A DNA stretch of 64,000 bases from Daucus carota subsp. sativus (Eukaryota > Streptophyta > Magnoliopsida > Apiales > Apiaceae): assembly GCF_001625215.2 (NCBI RefSeq), contig NC_030386.2, positions 18,818,545 to 18,882,544 on the forward strand. Direction: 5' to 3'. A program made the position numbers and the translations under genes. The notes beneath the pieces are model-generated. The model was not told the DNA's origin and ran no database searches. It saw only the letters and a program-made list of their open reading frames with translations. Shown piece after piece: positions 34,762 through 46,916 of the stretch. The stretch's first letter is position 1; every line of letters starts with the position of its first letter.

Positions 34762-35067
34762 TAAGGCGTTCAGGAAATAGAGAAGCTTCCCCCTGGTGCC
34801 ATACTATTGGCAAACTATCATCACGAGTTCACGACCTATTAACATGATACAAAACCCAAAACTCTAACTTGTATATTGCTGTCCAGACTCCAGAGTGTAT
34901 ATATTTCTGTATGATAAAATATGTCACACAATGTAACCTATAGATCGGTAAATGAGTCAGATACGTTACACGATGTAACTTATTTTAAAAATATGAGGAA
35001 AAATAATAATTTACATAAAAGGAAAAAAAAACTCAAAAAATGTAAAAATCAGTATGCCGTCTTATAA

Positions 35068-35980
35068 TCTATACTATACTATAATAAGCCAACATAGGTA
35101 TATTTTGTAGTCCAAAATTTTAGTTATATTTTTTGGTTTGTTACTCTCCTTTTGGTACTACAAGTCTACAAATTTGGAGTCTATCTATTCGTATTACATT
35201 GTTAAACAGTTTCAAATACTAAAAACTCTCGTAACAATATATTATCATTTAATATTTCATTAAAAAAATTATAATGATGTTACAAATAAAATTATAAATA
35301 TACAATTTTGAATATATTTTTTCAACAAGAACTTTTATATAACTTTTTTTAAATTTAACGTGTTCTATTTTAATATAAACACGAACCATTACATAACCCT
35401 TTCTAACTTTAATCTTGAAAGTTTCTGTTGTCAAAAAAACCAAGATTACAAAATTAATATTTCATTAAAAAAATTATAATGATGTTACAAATAAAATTAT
35501 AAATATACAATTTTGAATATATTTTTTCAACAAGAACCTTTATATAACTTTTTTTAAATTTAACGTGTTCTATTTCAATATAAACACGAACCATTACATA
35601 ACTCTTTCTAACTTTAATCTTGAAAGTTTCTGTTGTCAAAAAAACCAAGAATACAAAATTACGTTGAAATTCGATTGATTAGATTACTGAATATTTCAAA
35701 TGTATTACACAATCGTCTATGTTTGGAAAAAATTTGAATTTTCTGATTTTTTTATTTTTAAATCTACGTGTACTAAATTTGGACTAAATGTTTATATAAA
35801 TATTTATTAGGGTATTTTCAAGTAATCGGGAAAAAAATATAGTCAGCTGAATAATATAATTTAATTAAAATTCAATCCATTAATATTAAAATACTAATAA
35901 AATGATTTTAAAATTTAAATTATAAATAAATAAATTATGAATTATATACCCACCCGTGCTTCGCACGGGTTAAAAGCTAG
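35068..35980 (+). mobile_element. Non-autonomous Helitron 1
   Basis: Begins TCTATACTATACTATAATAA after an A and ends in CTAG before a T, as Helitrons do (A|TC...CTRR|T). Ten bases before the end is the hairpin CCCGTGC-TTC-GCACGGG. 913 bp with no helicase. It contains a 205-bp tandem duplication. Confidence 0.85.
35251..35660. repeat. 205-bp tandem duplication inside Helitron 1
   Basis: Two almost identical units (35251-35455, 35456-35660), each starting AATATTTCATTAAAAAAATT. Each unit holds a 64-codon minus-strand frame; their identity follows from the duplication and is not evidence of coding. Confidence 0.9.
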
Positions 35981-36795
35981 TATCATTTATATAGGGGACC
36001 ATGTTGACAACTTTTAAATATTTATGATCACATGTCAATGATTGACAACGTTATTGTAAAAGCTCTTAGACAGAGTTCCTTAGTTTTATGTAAAGACCGA
36101 CTCTAGTTTCTAAATCAACAATGGGACAGAGAGAATAGAATCCGAGTCCCTCCTAAATTTAGTATTGATCATGTTATGTAACTAACTTATTTAAAATCTT
36201 AAACTGTCAAGGAAAGACCCCAACAAAATCTTACACTCTTCGATGCTTGCTACTAAGGTGTCTTCAACTCTTTATGCTCCACCAATGAATTCCTTATGTT
36301 TGGAGTATGCTTGAACCTAATCGCGTTCAATTCCTTGTACTTGTGTCATCAGAGGTTGTATCAATCTATCACATAGCACAAAAAATAATTGGAGTAAGAT
36401 TTAAGCACCTCTTAGGAACCCTAATGCACAATAATATGACAAGTACGTACATCAATCCTACAAATATTATTTGCACGTATCATCTGATCATCCTTGCCCT
36501 GAATAAATCTTGGGACGAGTAACATATTCGTGAGGTTTCTTCCATGTAATAGGAGAGAATAAGATTTACCAACTGAAACATTCATAAAACACCACTAAAG
36601 AGATCAATGTACAAATAGAAATAGTTCTAAAAAGACAGGAGGGCATTCTAAGGTAAAAAAGTGAGAATAGGACGACTAATATGCAAAGTTATTGCGATAT
36701 AATAATTTTGAAGTTTGAATTTCTGTACCTATGCAATTTTATGGATTATTATTTGCTCATTTTTTAATAATCCCGTGCGTAAAAATAGGATAAGT
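35981..36795. other. Intergenic region downstream of the TNL
   Basis: AT-rich. The TNL 3' UTR should lie at its right edge. No other feature recognised. Confidence 0.5.
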
Positions 36796-39700
36796 TCACC
36801 TTTGCCCCCAATTTTCAGAATTCCAAGTCGAGCACTCCTTACCTATGTTCGAGTAAACAAGATTCTCCCGGCCAAATAAATAGAATTTCCCAGGAATATT
36901 AAAATCAGACAGTTGGAAAAACGTTTCATCAGCCAGAGAAAGACGAGTGGCATTGTTCTGTTCGGATGTCAAGATGTCATGATCAATGTCAATGTCATAT
37001 ACTTCTTCATCAGCATCATTGCCTCCGTAGGGCACAAGCTTAAAACCAAACTCTTTGATAGAAGGGCTTTTTCTAACTGAAATAGTAATTTCATCCCCAG
37101 CTTCAAGTAATGTTCCCAACTTGAAGTAGATCAGCCATAAGACACTGATATGTGAGCGGGAAATAACATCATAATTCCATCTCAAATCCTTGGTTCGATT
37201 ATAAACTGTCACCAACACCAAAAAATATGTTTCTCGTGGTTCCCCATCATAGACAAATCCTACAGTCAAGCCCTGGATCTCAAGGTTATTTGGAACAATA
37301 AATGTTAGCCCTGTTATGTCCTCTTTTTTAAAGGTGAAGCATCCTGGAAGCTCATCCCCTGGAACCCACGTGCTGAATATGCCATATTCATGTGTCACCT
37401 GCGCCACATGACTTGAATACAATGCAGAGAGAAAAGAAAAAAAAATCAGCAAGAAACTGAGTTAAATTACCTTGATATCCTTGTACAGATCAAGTTCTAT
37501 CAATTTCTTTTCCAGTTCCAGCAACCCCAAGTTCTTTTTTATTCTTCTGTCCACATATCTGATAGATACCCTCTTGAAACAGCCCTCAACTTCGACCAGA
37601 CTGCGGCACTGAAGACATTCAAGGTAATATGCATCAGCCTGCTCAGCAAACTTCGCATGGCCTACCCTAAGAAGATTTTTTAAATTCCTAGGGAGACCTC
37701 TAACAGACTGAAGCAGTGGACAGTGGTTTAAGCAAAGTTTTTCAAGCTTCCGAAGAGTTTGGAAGCTGTCTGGGAGGCTCGTAAATAAGTTCTGACTCAG
37801 TTCCAAATATGTTAATGAAGGCAAGTTACTTAAATCTTGGGGGAAATGATCATTTGATAAATTGCAACGAGCAAGACTTAATTTCCTTATACATTGGGGG
37901 AAAGAGTTCCAACTTCGGAGTTCTTTAGCCAGAGGAAGTAATGCATTCATGTCCAAGTCATCAGCACAAAACTCTTTCAGCAACTGCAAATTAATTAGCC
38001 CCCCAGGAAACTCCCTAAGACCAGAGCAACCAGAGATATCCAAGATTTCAAGAGATTTTAGGTTGCCTATGCTTCTAGGAAGCTTAGTTAATTTTCTGCA
38101 ATCTTTAACGTCCAGTAAAACAAGCCCCTCCGCGGATATAATGGATTCACAAATTTCAACCAATTCTGTACAACCTTTGAGGAACAATTTCTCAAGTTTT
38201 GGGAGCTTTGAGAAGTCTGGACTTTTGTTAAGCTTTTCAGAATGACTAAGGTTGAGGATCTTCAGTGCTGGAAGACACTGTTATTGGGTAAAATACATGT
38301 TACAAGTGGACAACTAAACAAAACAGGAATAAATTAAAACCAACTATACAAGGTTAATCATTTATGCATTACGAAAAAACGAGCCCCAACATATTTGGTA
38401 TACAAATTGAGGTGTGTATTTAATTGGGATTTTAAAGGATTTTTTTCATTTATAAAATCTGTGTGGATTCAACTCGGATTTAAATTATGTATCGGAATCT
38501 TGGGGTATTTAGTTAGGATTTTAAATTATGCTACAAAATCTGGTGGTATTCAATCATGATATAATTATGCTTAAAAATCCAATGCTATTCAATTGAGATT
38601 ATTTGAAATCCATTAAATCTGATGGTATTGAATTGTTAATATATATTTTTGGACTTCATAAAATGATGGATTTTGTGGGTTTGTTCATTGTATTTTAAGT
38701 TTTTTGAAATCCCACAAAAATTCATGGCATTTTGAAGCATTGTGCTTAAATCCTAAAGACTCTATATCAACTCTCCGACATTTTATTTAGAGTCCTCGTA
38801 AAATCAAAATCAGAAACAATCCATTAGAATTCATAGTTTATATATAATCCATTAAAATCCATAGGTTGTTGTAACTGTGCTGGGCGCGGCTTTATATTTT
38901 TATTATTAATTATCTTAATATTTAATAAAAAAACTATTACGTGAATAATAGTTAGGTTATAATTATTACAAAAAATAACAAGTATTTAAAAACACTACCA
39001 TTTTATAAGTAAAAGTCTCAAAGTATATTATCAAATAATTTGTTTGAAAAAATATTCTCATAATTCATTTGAAATTAAAAATGATATTTAAAATGATAAA
39101 TCAAATATATCCTTATTATATACTTATATATAATAAGCGTAAGGGAGATAATTTGGTCGCATGGTCCTCTGGTCCAAAAGCTTATCATCCGTTGGATCTT
39201 ATATTGAACAAATAAACACCGTTAGATTGGAACAAAATTAAATTCTGTTCTAGAAGGCAGCTGATATCTACTTGCATGTTTATAATTCCTTTTCTGAATC
39301 TAAAACAAATTCTGTCTTTCACATGTATATGTTTTTTTTAATCCTAAATAAATATTTCCTACCAGTTTTATTCGTAAAATCATATAAATCTCACCGTCAC
39401 AATTTTTTTATAATATATTTTAAAATTAATAAGCCGGATTTATGTGAGGAACAGATACAAAAACTTTTTCTTAATCCAAAATAGATTCTACCTTCTTATT
39501 GCATATTTATGATTCCTTTTCTTAATTCAAAACAAATTATGTTTATCAATTTTAATTTAGAACCATATAAATTTTTTGAAAAATATTTAAATCACATTAT
39601 AATAATTTTAATATAAAATAAATTTATTAATATAATCTAATAGGAGTTGGCATTACGTATTCCACTCAAAATATATTAAAATTTAATAGATAAAATTTAA

Positions 39701-42700
39701 TACTTTGGCATGATACATACGAGAAAAGCAATTGCTTGATTAAAACAATTTATTTGAAACCATTAATGACTGTAATGATGTATTTACCAAAGTTCTAATT
39801 TACAAACAAATCATAATTTCGAATTTTATTTTATTGAAATATTTTATTTAAAATTTTTTAATATAAATCAAATTTTTTCACACCACTTACAATATATTTA
39901 AAAAATTTATAAATAATTAAAAAGCTTCCGCGCCTTGCGCGGGCTATAAGCTAGTATATATAATAAGCATAAAGCGGGTTTGTTGGTCTCGTGATCTTAT
40001 ACTAGAATTAACAAAAAACATATTATTTGTTAGATCATAATCTACATTAAAAATAACCGTTGACAGAAAATAAGATATGCACACACAATATATTCAAATT
40101 ATTCATTTCCTTATCATTTTCATTATCCTATCATTTTTACAGTTCCATGTTCATTCACTGGGTTAACTAATAATTCCTCATCTTATATTTTATGATTATT
40201 TTCTCTAACAGATATCAAATTCTTCAATCAGTTTTGCGCTCCAATATTAATTCTAACACAATAAATATTTGACATCGCAAAATTATTTCAATCAAATATT
40301 TTTTTTTGAAATTAATTAAAAATCAATATCATGCCATCCAAAAAGTATATGTATTAAATATTTTTTAAAATAAAATGTCAAACCAAGATTATATTATAAA
40401 TAATATTAATTTTTCACATGACAAAAACACCTAAGCATGCTATAATTTCAATAGAATGCATATTCAAAAACATGATGCAATTCTACTTACTCTAGCTTCT
40501 CCATTTTTATGTGTGTCGATGAACTATTATAAACTAGCAACACATAGTAGAATGCATTTTCAGAACACGTTATATGAGATTCCTACTTAGGCTAAAATAA
40601 TATATTAGAGTAAATGACAAAGTGGTGGCTGTTAGGCATGAGCATGGTGCGGTTCGGTTCGGTTTTGACTAAAAACCGGACCGTAACCATATTAATTCGG
40701 TTTCTAAAATCAAAAACCAAAACTAAACCATATATAATTGGTGCGGTTAGGTTTTCTAAATTCGGTTTCGGTTTTAAATGGTGGGGTTTCGGTTTCAAAA
40801 CCAAATATAAAAATTAACCTAAGAGTATGCATAGGAAGTGGCTACCATTACATTTAGTAGACCAGAGCTTAAGAAGTCGACTGACTATCAAAAAAGTTCT
40901 TAGTCATTATACAGTATACATTAAGTCATTAACATATATGATGCATTTTGTCAAAAAAAAACATATATGATGCATTATGAGAATTAGCACTCCCCTGGTG
41001 TCTGGAACTCCTGCCATACATGTAGGGATGGCAGAAAAAACCGATCCGAATGGATACCCGACCGTTTCGACCCGAATGGATCTTACCGAACCCGATATTT
41101 TGGATTTGGATTTGGATTTGGATTTGATTTTTAGACCCGAACGAGTTTGGATTTGGATTTGGATACTAGGTATTCCGTATCGAAACCCGACCCGAAATCC
41201 GAATCCGATCCAAACCCGATCCAAACCCGAAACCCGAAAAAAAATCCAAATATATGTATATGTATATGTATTACTAATATACTTTTTTCAATTTTAAATC
41301 TACTAAATTGTGTTTATATATATATAGGTAGAGTGTGAATGTGTATATTCTTGGGTTATATTGACTTTTTTTGTTTAACTAATGAGTTACTTTAAAATTT
41401 TATACTCCATATAGTGAAGATTTGTGTTTAGAAATTATTAAATACGGTTCAAGATTTTATTAATGTGTAATGCTTTATTATTAAAGTAGTTTAGTTTTAA
41501 ATATAATGAAATTTAAGGGTGAAAAAATCAAAAATAATATTTTTACAATACTATATAAATTTCGGAATTCAGGTTTTGGATAAACCCGAATAAACCCGAA
41601 CCCGATCCGAAACCCGTGGATTTGGATTTGGATTTGATATGTGAAACCCGATTGGATTTGGATTTGGATTTGGATTTTAAAAATAATTTGGATTTGGATT
41701 TGGATATCTCAAATATCCGAACCGATCCAACCCGTTGCCATCCCTACATACATGCTGTGATGAAATGAAATCTAAATCCTAACGTGAAAATCACAGAACA
41801 CACCATCTTATGTAACCTTGGACAATATACAGAATTAAATGGCTAGTGGTAGATATGCATATAACTAACTACAGAAGTCCAAGAAATAGATTAGCACCTG
41901 AATAGTTATAAAATAGAATGCAGAGAATAATATTACAAAAAATTAGAATATATATATATATATTAAATAATTTAATATATATATATATAAATAATTTTAT
42001 GGTTCGGTTCGGTTTGTATTCGGTTTTAAAAATTTTAAAACCAAACCGCAACCATATTATTGGTTCGGTTTTTATTCGGTTCGGTTACTAGTTGGTTCGG
42101 TTTTTAATGGTGCGGTTTCGTTCGGTTTTTAATGGTTTCGGTTCCGGTTTCAGTTTTTGATTCGGTGTAGTTTCCCAAATTTTACAAAATATTGGCTGGA
42201 GTTCAAAACCTACATATTGGTGGCTGGACTTTACCTCCGCCTTTTAATAAGGTGGCTGCCATCAAGCTCCGTTAATTTTGACCGTTAAGTCCAAAAAAAA
42301 AAAATAAAAAAAGGGTAATAATAGCAGAAACTTCCCATCCCTCTAAAATATCCGTTTCCATCCAAATTCTTGAAACCCCACTACCTAATTTCCCAAATTT
42401 TTCTACCCCTGCCCCTTCTACTCATTTTACTAATCACTAATGTGTAACTACAAAATCTAATTCTTTTTCCCAGCGTGTTTGCGTATTGACATTACAAGTT
42501 GTTTTGATAAATGTCCCCTCCCTCTTATTTTAACAATATTTCTGAATGATTATGGGGATGATTTGTTTGGGGAAATCGATAAAGCTATTGCTGAATTTGT
42601 TAAGCAAGGCTTGTTGAGACCGAATCCGAAGAAGGAGAAAGGGAAAGTTGGTGAAGTGGTTGATAAAGGGACCGGAGAGGTCGGCGTGTTCGTGTAAATC

Positions 42701-45700
42701 GGGTTGGATTTTGAAGGGGTTGAGGATGGAGATGGTCTTGTGGTAGATTTGTCTGGTGTTGATGCCGAGTTCGGGGGGGGGGGGGGCTTTGTCGTCGAAA
42801 TTGGGGCGGGAGGTTGGTAGGGGACAGTGGCGGGGCGGTTGCGTTGGGCGGGGGGAGTGGGGAAACACTACTGAGGGATGTTGAATTCTCTGACCATTGT
42901 GTGTGAGAGAGAGATCATGGATTCACCTGATCTGTGTGTGTAGAGAATGTGTAGAGAAGAGAGGTTTGCTGGATCGGCCTGTAATCTTGCCCAACAGTAT
43001 CAAATTTTTAAGAAAAACTGACAAATTTATGGAAAAACCTGTTTTTTAATTTTTTTTTTTAAACTTAACGGCCTAAATTTAACGGACCTTGACGGCAGCC
43101 ACCTTATTAAAAGGCGGAGGTAAAGTCCAGCTACCAATCTGTAGTTTTTAAACTCCAGCCAACATTTTGTAAAATTTGAAAAACTATAGTCACCACTTTG
43201 TCATTTACTCAATATATTAATACTATAAAAGTTATGTATCACTTCTTGTATAGAAGTTACAAAGAAATTACGTATTATAACATGGCGATTGGCACTATCA
43301 TTTATAATAAATTTGGAAAGAATAACTATTATAAAAGTTTCAATAACTAGATCTATCGGAAAAATGGCCCCAGATCTCACAAAATCTGGAAATAAGGCCC
43401 AGAATAATAATAGAGTTGTGAAAAATGGCCCCAAATATCAGTTATTATAGCCGGATAATCTAGCGTTTTTAATTTGGGAAGAAAACGCTAGATCGTGTCG
43501 CGTTTTATTTTTTTAACCTAGCAAAATGCTACACAATGTAGCGTTCTGTTCTTTTAACTCTAACAAAATGCTACATAAAATAGCATTCTGTTCTTGTAAC
43601 CCTAACAAAACTCTAGACGATATAACGTTTTTGATGAATATCCCAGACACTACACGATGTAGCATTAATAAATGGTATTCGAGGCCATTTTTTTGGATCA
43701 TGATATTTAGGGTATTAATGATTGATATAGTGATAATGGGGGCCAACACCCGATTTACCGAGATTATAAACTCAAAAATAAAAGTAACATAAACACAATT
43801 CAACAAATAACAAATAAGATATAAATATTAAAAATATATAAAATATATGAATATTTGTACAACGCATGGGTTATAAACTAGTATGTAATATATAGTAATT
43901 ACATTATATATTATTCAAATTTAAAAAAACTAAATTTATTTGAACTATTCTCTTTTTAGCCGACACTCTTCTTGGCTACAAAGAGGATTAAAATAGTAAT
44001 GTAGATAAAATCAAAAAATATAAAAGAAATACTATAACTAAAGAATGGAGAAGGCTTACACTAGTAATGTAGATAAAATAAAAAAAGTTAAAAGTAATAC
44101 TATAACTAAAGAATGGAAAGGTTTACACTCGGGAAGCAAATATACAAATCAGTTTCAAATTTTTTTGCTGCATCCTATATGTGTCAAAGCATTCCTTGTA
44201 AAAAACTTTTAATGAAAGCAAAGAACTTGTCCAAAGTGTAAATTTTAAACAAAAAAGAATAATTACAGTGATTTTCTAAAGATTTGTAATAGTAAAATAA
44301 TATAGAATACCTAGAATTCTATATTATATGATGTAATGCAAATGGGAAGAAAATTCCCAAGTGAATATGTTGAGAATTAAAATAAACTTCCTAAATTTAG
44401 TATCAGTCTTTCTCTCAACTTTCTATTCTGTTAAATTAAATTTAGTTTATTTTTTACTAATCTCTAACACATATTTTAAAAATAATCTTCAAATATTTTA
44501 ACAGAACATATACCTTTGAATCCTTCCATACTTGCACCAAGGCACTATGCTGCATATCAAGACAAACCAGCCGCCGCAAAGATAGATCATTAGGTACATA
44601 TTCAGAGTTACATCCATGCCAGGACAACCATCGTAAGCTTCTAGGAAATTTTCCATAGCTTCCACTGAGTTCTAAATTACTGAGCTGCAGAAACTTCAAT
44701 TTCTGCATCATCGCAAATGCTTCAGTGTCGAAGTATGGGTCATCTGAGTTTTCTTTTGAATTGATTTTCATGTGAAAGGCTAGAGCTTGCAATGATTTTG
44801 TACCCTGTTAGAGACAAAAGAAAAGGGTAAAATGCATTAGCTGGTACTGATACACATTATACACTATAAGACAAGGCACACACTAGAAGAGAGCTTTCTT
44901 ACAGTTTTATCATATAGTACATCAAAGCAATCCTTTGAATTCCATAACCTAGTGCGTTCCCCAGGCTCATTAGGTGATTCTTGGCGAACAATATCTCTTC
45001 CCATGGCTCTAACTAATAGATGCATCGTTATCCTATTATTAGAAGCAATTTCCAGAAGACATCGATCACGGAGATAATCAATACCAACAAGTGCGTGCAT
45101 CTCACATGCATCTAGTATCTCAACTGTTTTATCACGGTCTTCACCAGGAAAAAAACAGGCAATATGAAGGAATATATCCTTGATATCTTCGGGCAAGGAA
45201 TCATAAGTGATCTTGAGTTTTTCTACAATTTCACCTTCAGGAATTGTTTCTAACTTCTTTGCTAGACAAACCCATAATTCTAATTCCTTATCAATAAGAG
45301 AAGACCCCAAAATCCGAAGAGCTAATGGAAGTCCTTCACAAAGTTTAACTATTTTTTTTGTCTGCTCCATGTATACATCAGGTGGGTGCCCTTGTTGAAA
45401 AGCATGAAAACTGAAGAGCTCAACCGATTCATCATTCCTTAAAGCTTTGACCTTATACAGCTTATGAATCATAAATGATTTTATCAAATTCTCATTCCAG
45501 GTTGTAATAACAATCTTACTTCCCTCAAATAAGCTACCGTGCACTCCGAATATTGCATTCAATTGGCTGATGTGATCTACATCGTCTAGAACTAGAAGAA
45601 CTTGTTTGCAACTGATGGCATCTCTAATCTGATGCATTCCTTGATCAACAATATATAGTTCTTCCGTTCTGTTGCATATATCTGAAAGAAGTTGCTTTTG

Positions 45701-46916
45701 TATTTTAATTAAACCTTTAGTTTGTTTTGATCTTTCCTTTATATCAGAGACAAAGCTAGAACCATCAAAATCTTCATGGTACTTATTAAAGACACACTTC
45801 GCAATTGTTGTCTTCCCGATACCACCCATGCCAACTATCACCAGTATGCTAGAATTGGTAGCAGCATCTCGTATCCACAAATCAATGTCTCTCATATGTG
45901 AAGACATTCCTACCAGGTATGGAGGGACATCCATGCTTTTAAGTCTTAATTTATTCCGTACCTCTTTTACAACTTTTTGAATAAATTCTGCCTCATCCCT
46001 GGAAGTTACAGTGAACATAATAGAGTAAGCACAGAATGTATGTGATGTATACATTTCTTTCTTAAACAACAAGAAGATTAAATCTCAGCATCTGAGCGTA
46101 GTGTACGCAGTCATCATCAGGCATCGCCTATTATATAAAATGCTGAACTGGACAAGGGAGTTTTCGAAATATATTTCTAGTTTGGCATTAACTGTACTCA
46201 GATACATGTCATGATATGATCCACATATATACTTAGTTAGACAAGACCATCTCTATTGTAAACCTAAGCATTTATGTGAAAATAAAATTCACTACCATGT
46301 CATTTTATCATAGTAATTATAATCATCTTTCAGTAGTGAAGATGACAAGATAGGGAGAGGTGAAGTGATAAAATGATAATGATTACCTGTTAGCTTCCTT
46401 TTTTAATTCCATTCCAGATATATTTGCAGCATGTTCAAGAGCTTCCCTCCACTTTATTATATTCTCCTCCAATTCCTTTTTCTTTTCTACATTACTTTCT
46501 CGTTCAATTTCCTTATCGTAGTCAGCAAATGCTTCTCCAATGCTGCCTGACTGTCTTCTAATATTTGTAGGTTCGACATGATAGAAAACTGGTAAAACTA
46601 TATGTTTAGAGGTTCTACTTCGGTCAAGGATCATTGCAAGTTCATTGAGGCACCACTTGGAAGAGGCATATTTCTCCGAAAAGACAATTACTGAAGCACT
46701 TGACTGATTAATCCCTTTCTCCAGCTCTAACTTTATTGTGTTTCCTCTACTAATATCTTTATCATCTCTAAATGTTTTGATACCAGCATTCACCAGAGCT
46801 GTATAAAGGTGGCTAGTGAAAGTAAAACGTGTGTCTTCGCCTCTAAAACTCAAGAATACTTTGTAAGGAGATATCTGTGTTGAAGTTGATGCTTCTTGGT
46901 CTTCCACAAAAGCCAT
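36796..46916 (-). CDS. TIR-NB-LRR immune receptor, complete
   Basis: Five minus-strand exons, all GT-AG: 46387-46916 (TIR), 44903-45998 (NB-ARC), 44514-44804, 37471-38277 (LRR) and 36796-37398. The product is 1108 residues. TIR domain: VFLSFRGEDTR (20-30) and the putative catalytic glutamate E92 in SSKWCLNEL. NB-ARC: P-loop GMGGIGKTT (233-241), LLVLDDVD, a TTW in place of TTR in RNBS-B, GLPLAL, and MHL at 502-504 instead of MHD. LRRs run from about 590 to 850 with LSL-type repeats. The last 200 residues (GDELPGCFTFKKED...) resemble the post-LRR C-JID domain. TNLs act in effector-triggered immunity by NAD-cleaving resistosomes. Intron 3 (38278-44513) is 6.2 kb and full of transposons, yet the reading frame is intact. 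Confidence 0.9.
38409..38870. repeat. GTGTATTCAATTG-family repeat, copy 2
   Basis: In TNL intron 3. Starts GAGGTGTGTATTTAATTGGG and carries the same internal phrases as the copy at 19383-19835. The right end is less clear (AATCCATTAAAATCCATAGG). Confidence 0.5.
39110..39954 (+). mobile_element. Putative non-autonomous Helitron 2
   Basis: Ends with hairpin CCGCGC-CTT-GCGCGG then CTATAAGCTAG before T, a Helitron-type 3' end. The left border is placed at a TC preceded by A, before TATATATAATAAGC, which resembles the start of Helitron 1. The 5' border is less certain than the 3'. Confidence 0.6.
40633..42165. mobile_element. hAT-like element inside the MULE arm (right end lost)
   Basis: Begins TAGGCATGAGCATGGTGCGG with a CGGTTCGG array, continues through unique AT-rich sequence, and finishes in a second CGGTTCGG array (42000-42160). 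The MULE arm resumes at about 42166 with TGTAGTTT, matching the right arm. The expected inverse terminus and most of the 8-bp duplication are absent, so a small deletion removed the right end. Confidence 0.65.
41023..41746. mobile_element. Non-autonomous hAT-type element, GGATTTGGATTT family
   Basis: 724 bp with inverted ends TAGGGATGGCA/TGCCATCCCTA and an exact 8-bp duplication CATACATG (41015-41022 and 41747-41754). Subterminal arrays are (GGATTT)n on one strand with CCGAACCCGA words. It sits within the hAT-like element at 40633-42165, itself within the MULE, within the TNL intron: four nested layers. Confidence 0.93.
42310..43040 (+). other. Captured gene-like cargo of the MULE
   Basis: Distinct from its AT-rich surroundings: GC-richer, with a 14-base G run (42773-42786), a possible acceptor TTTTTCCCAG at about 42473, then a 72-codon open stretch to 42697 with DDLFGEIDKAIAEFVKQGLL and a lysine-rich tail. 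Pack-MULEs typically carry such host gene pieces. The source gene was not recognised, and the coding strand is a guess from the splice-like site. Confidence 0.5.
43500..43640. repeat. Degenerate ~42-bp tandem repeat
   Basis: About three imperfect units of CTAACAAAATGCTACA...TAG-GTTCTGTTCTT, some forming short inverted matches (TGCTACA/TGTAGC). In TNL intron 3. Confidence 0.6.
43995..44130. repeat. 68-bp tandem duplication
   Basis: Two imperfect copies (43995-44062, 44063-44130), each starting AGTAATGTAGATAAAAT and ending near GGTTTACACT/GGCTTACACT. In TNL intron 3. Confidence 0.75.

Larger units (their letters stand above)
40608..43210. mobile_element. Mutator-like element (Pack-MULE-like) in TNL intron
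   Basis: Inverted ends both start GAGTAAATGACAAAGTGGTG and extend about 145 bp (left arm 40608-40632 plus 42166-42285; right arm about 43070-43210). An exact 9-bp duplication AATATATTA flanks it (40599-40607, 43211-43219), the mark of MULEs. The left arm is split by a 1.5-kb hAT-type insertion. The core (about 42310-43040) has no transposase but gene-like, GC-richer DNA. Confidence 0.9.
39955..43881 (+). mobile_element. Possible Helitron 3 interrupted by a MULE
   Basis: Right after Helitron 2, sequence TATATATAATAAGCATAAAG repeats the Helitron 2 start. At 43861-43881 AACGCATGGGTTATAAACTAG before T looks like a decayed Helitron 3' end whose hairpin has lost its left arm. If correct, the MULE at 40608-43210 landed inside it. 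Tentative. Confidence 0.35.

Noticed and set aside
35249..35648. Two near-identical 64-codon minus-strand frames
   Set aside because: Their similarity comes from the 205-bp tandem duplication within Helitron 1; composition is that of AT-rich non-coding DNA.
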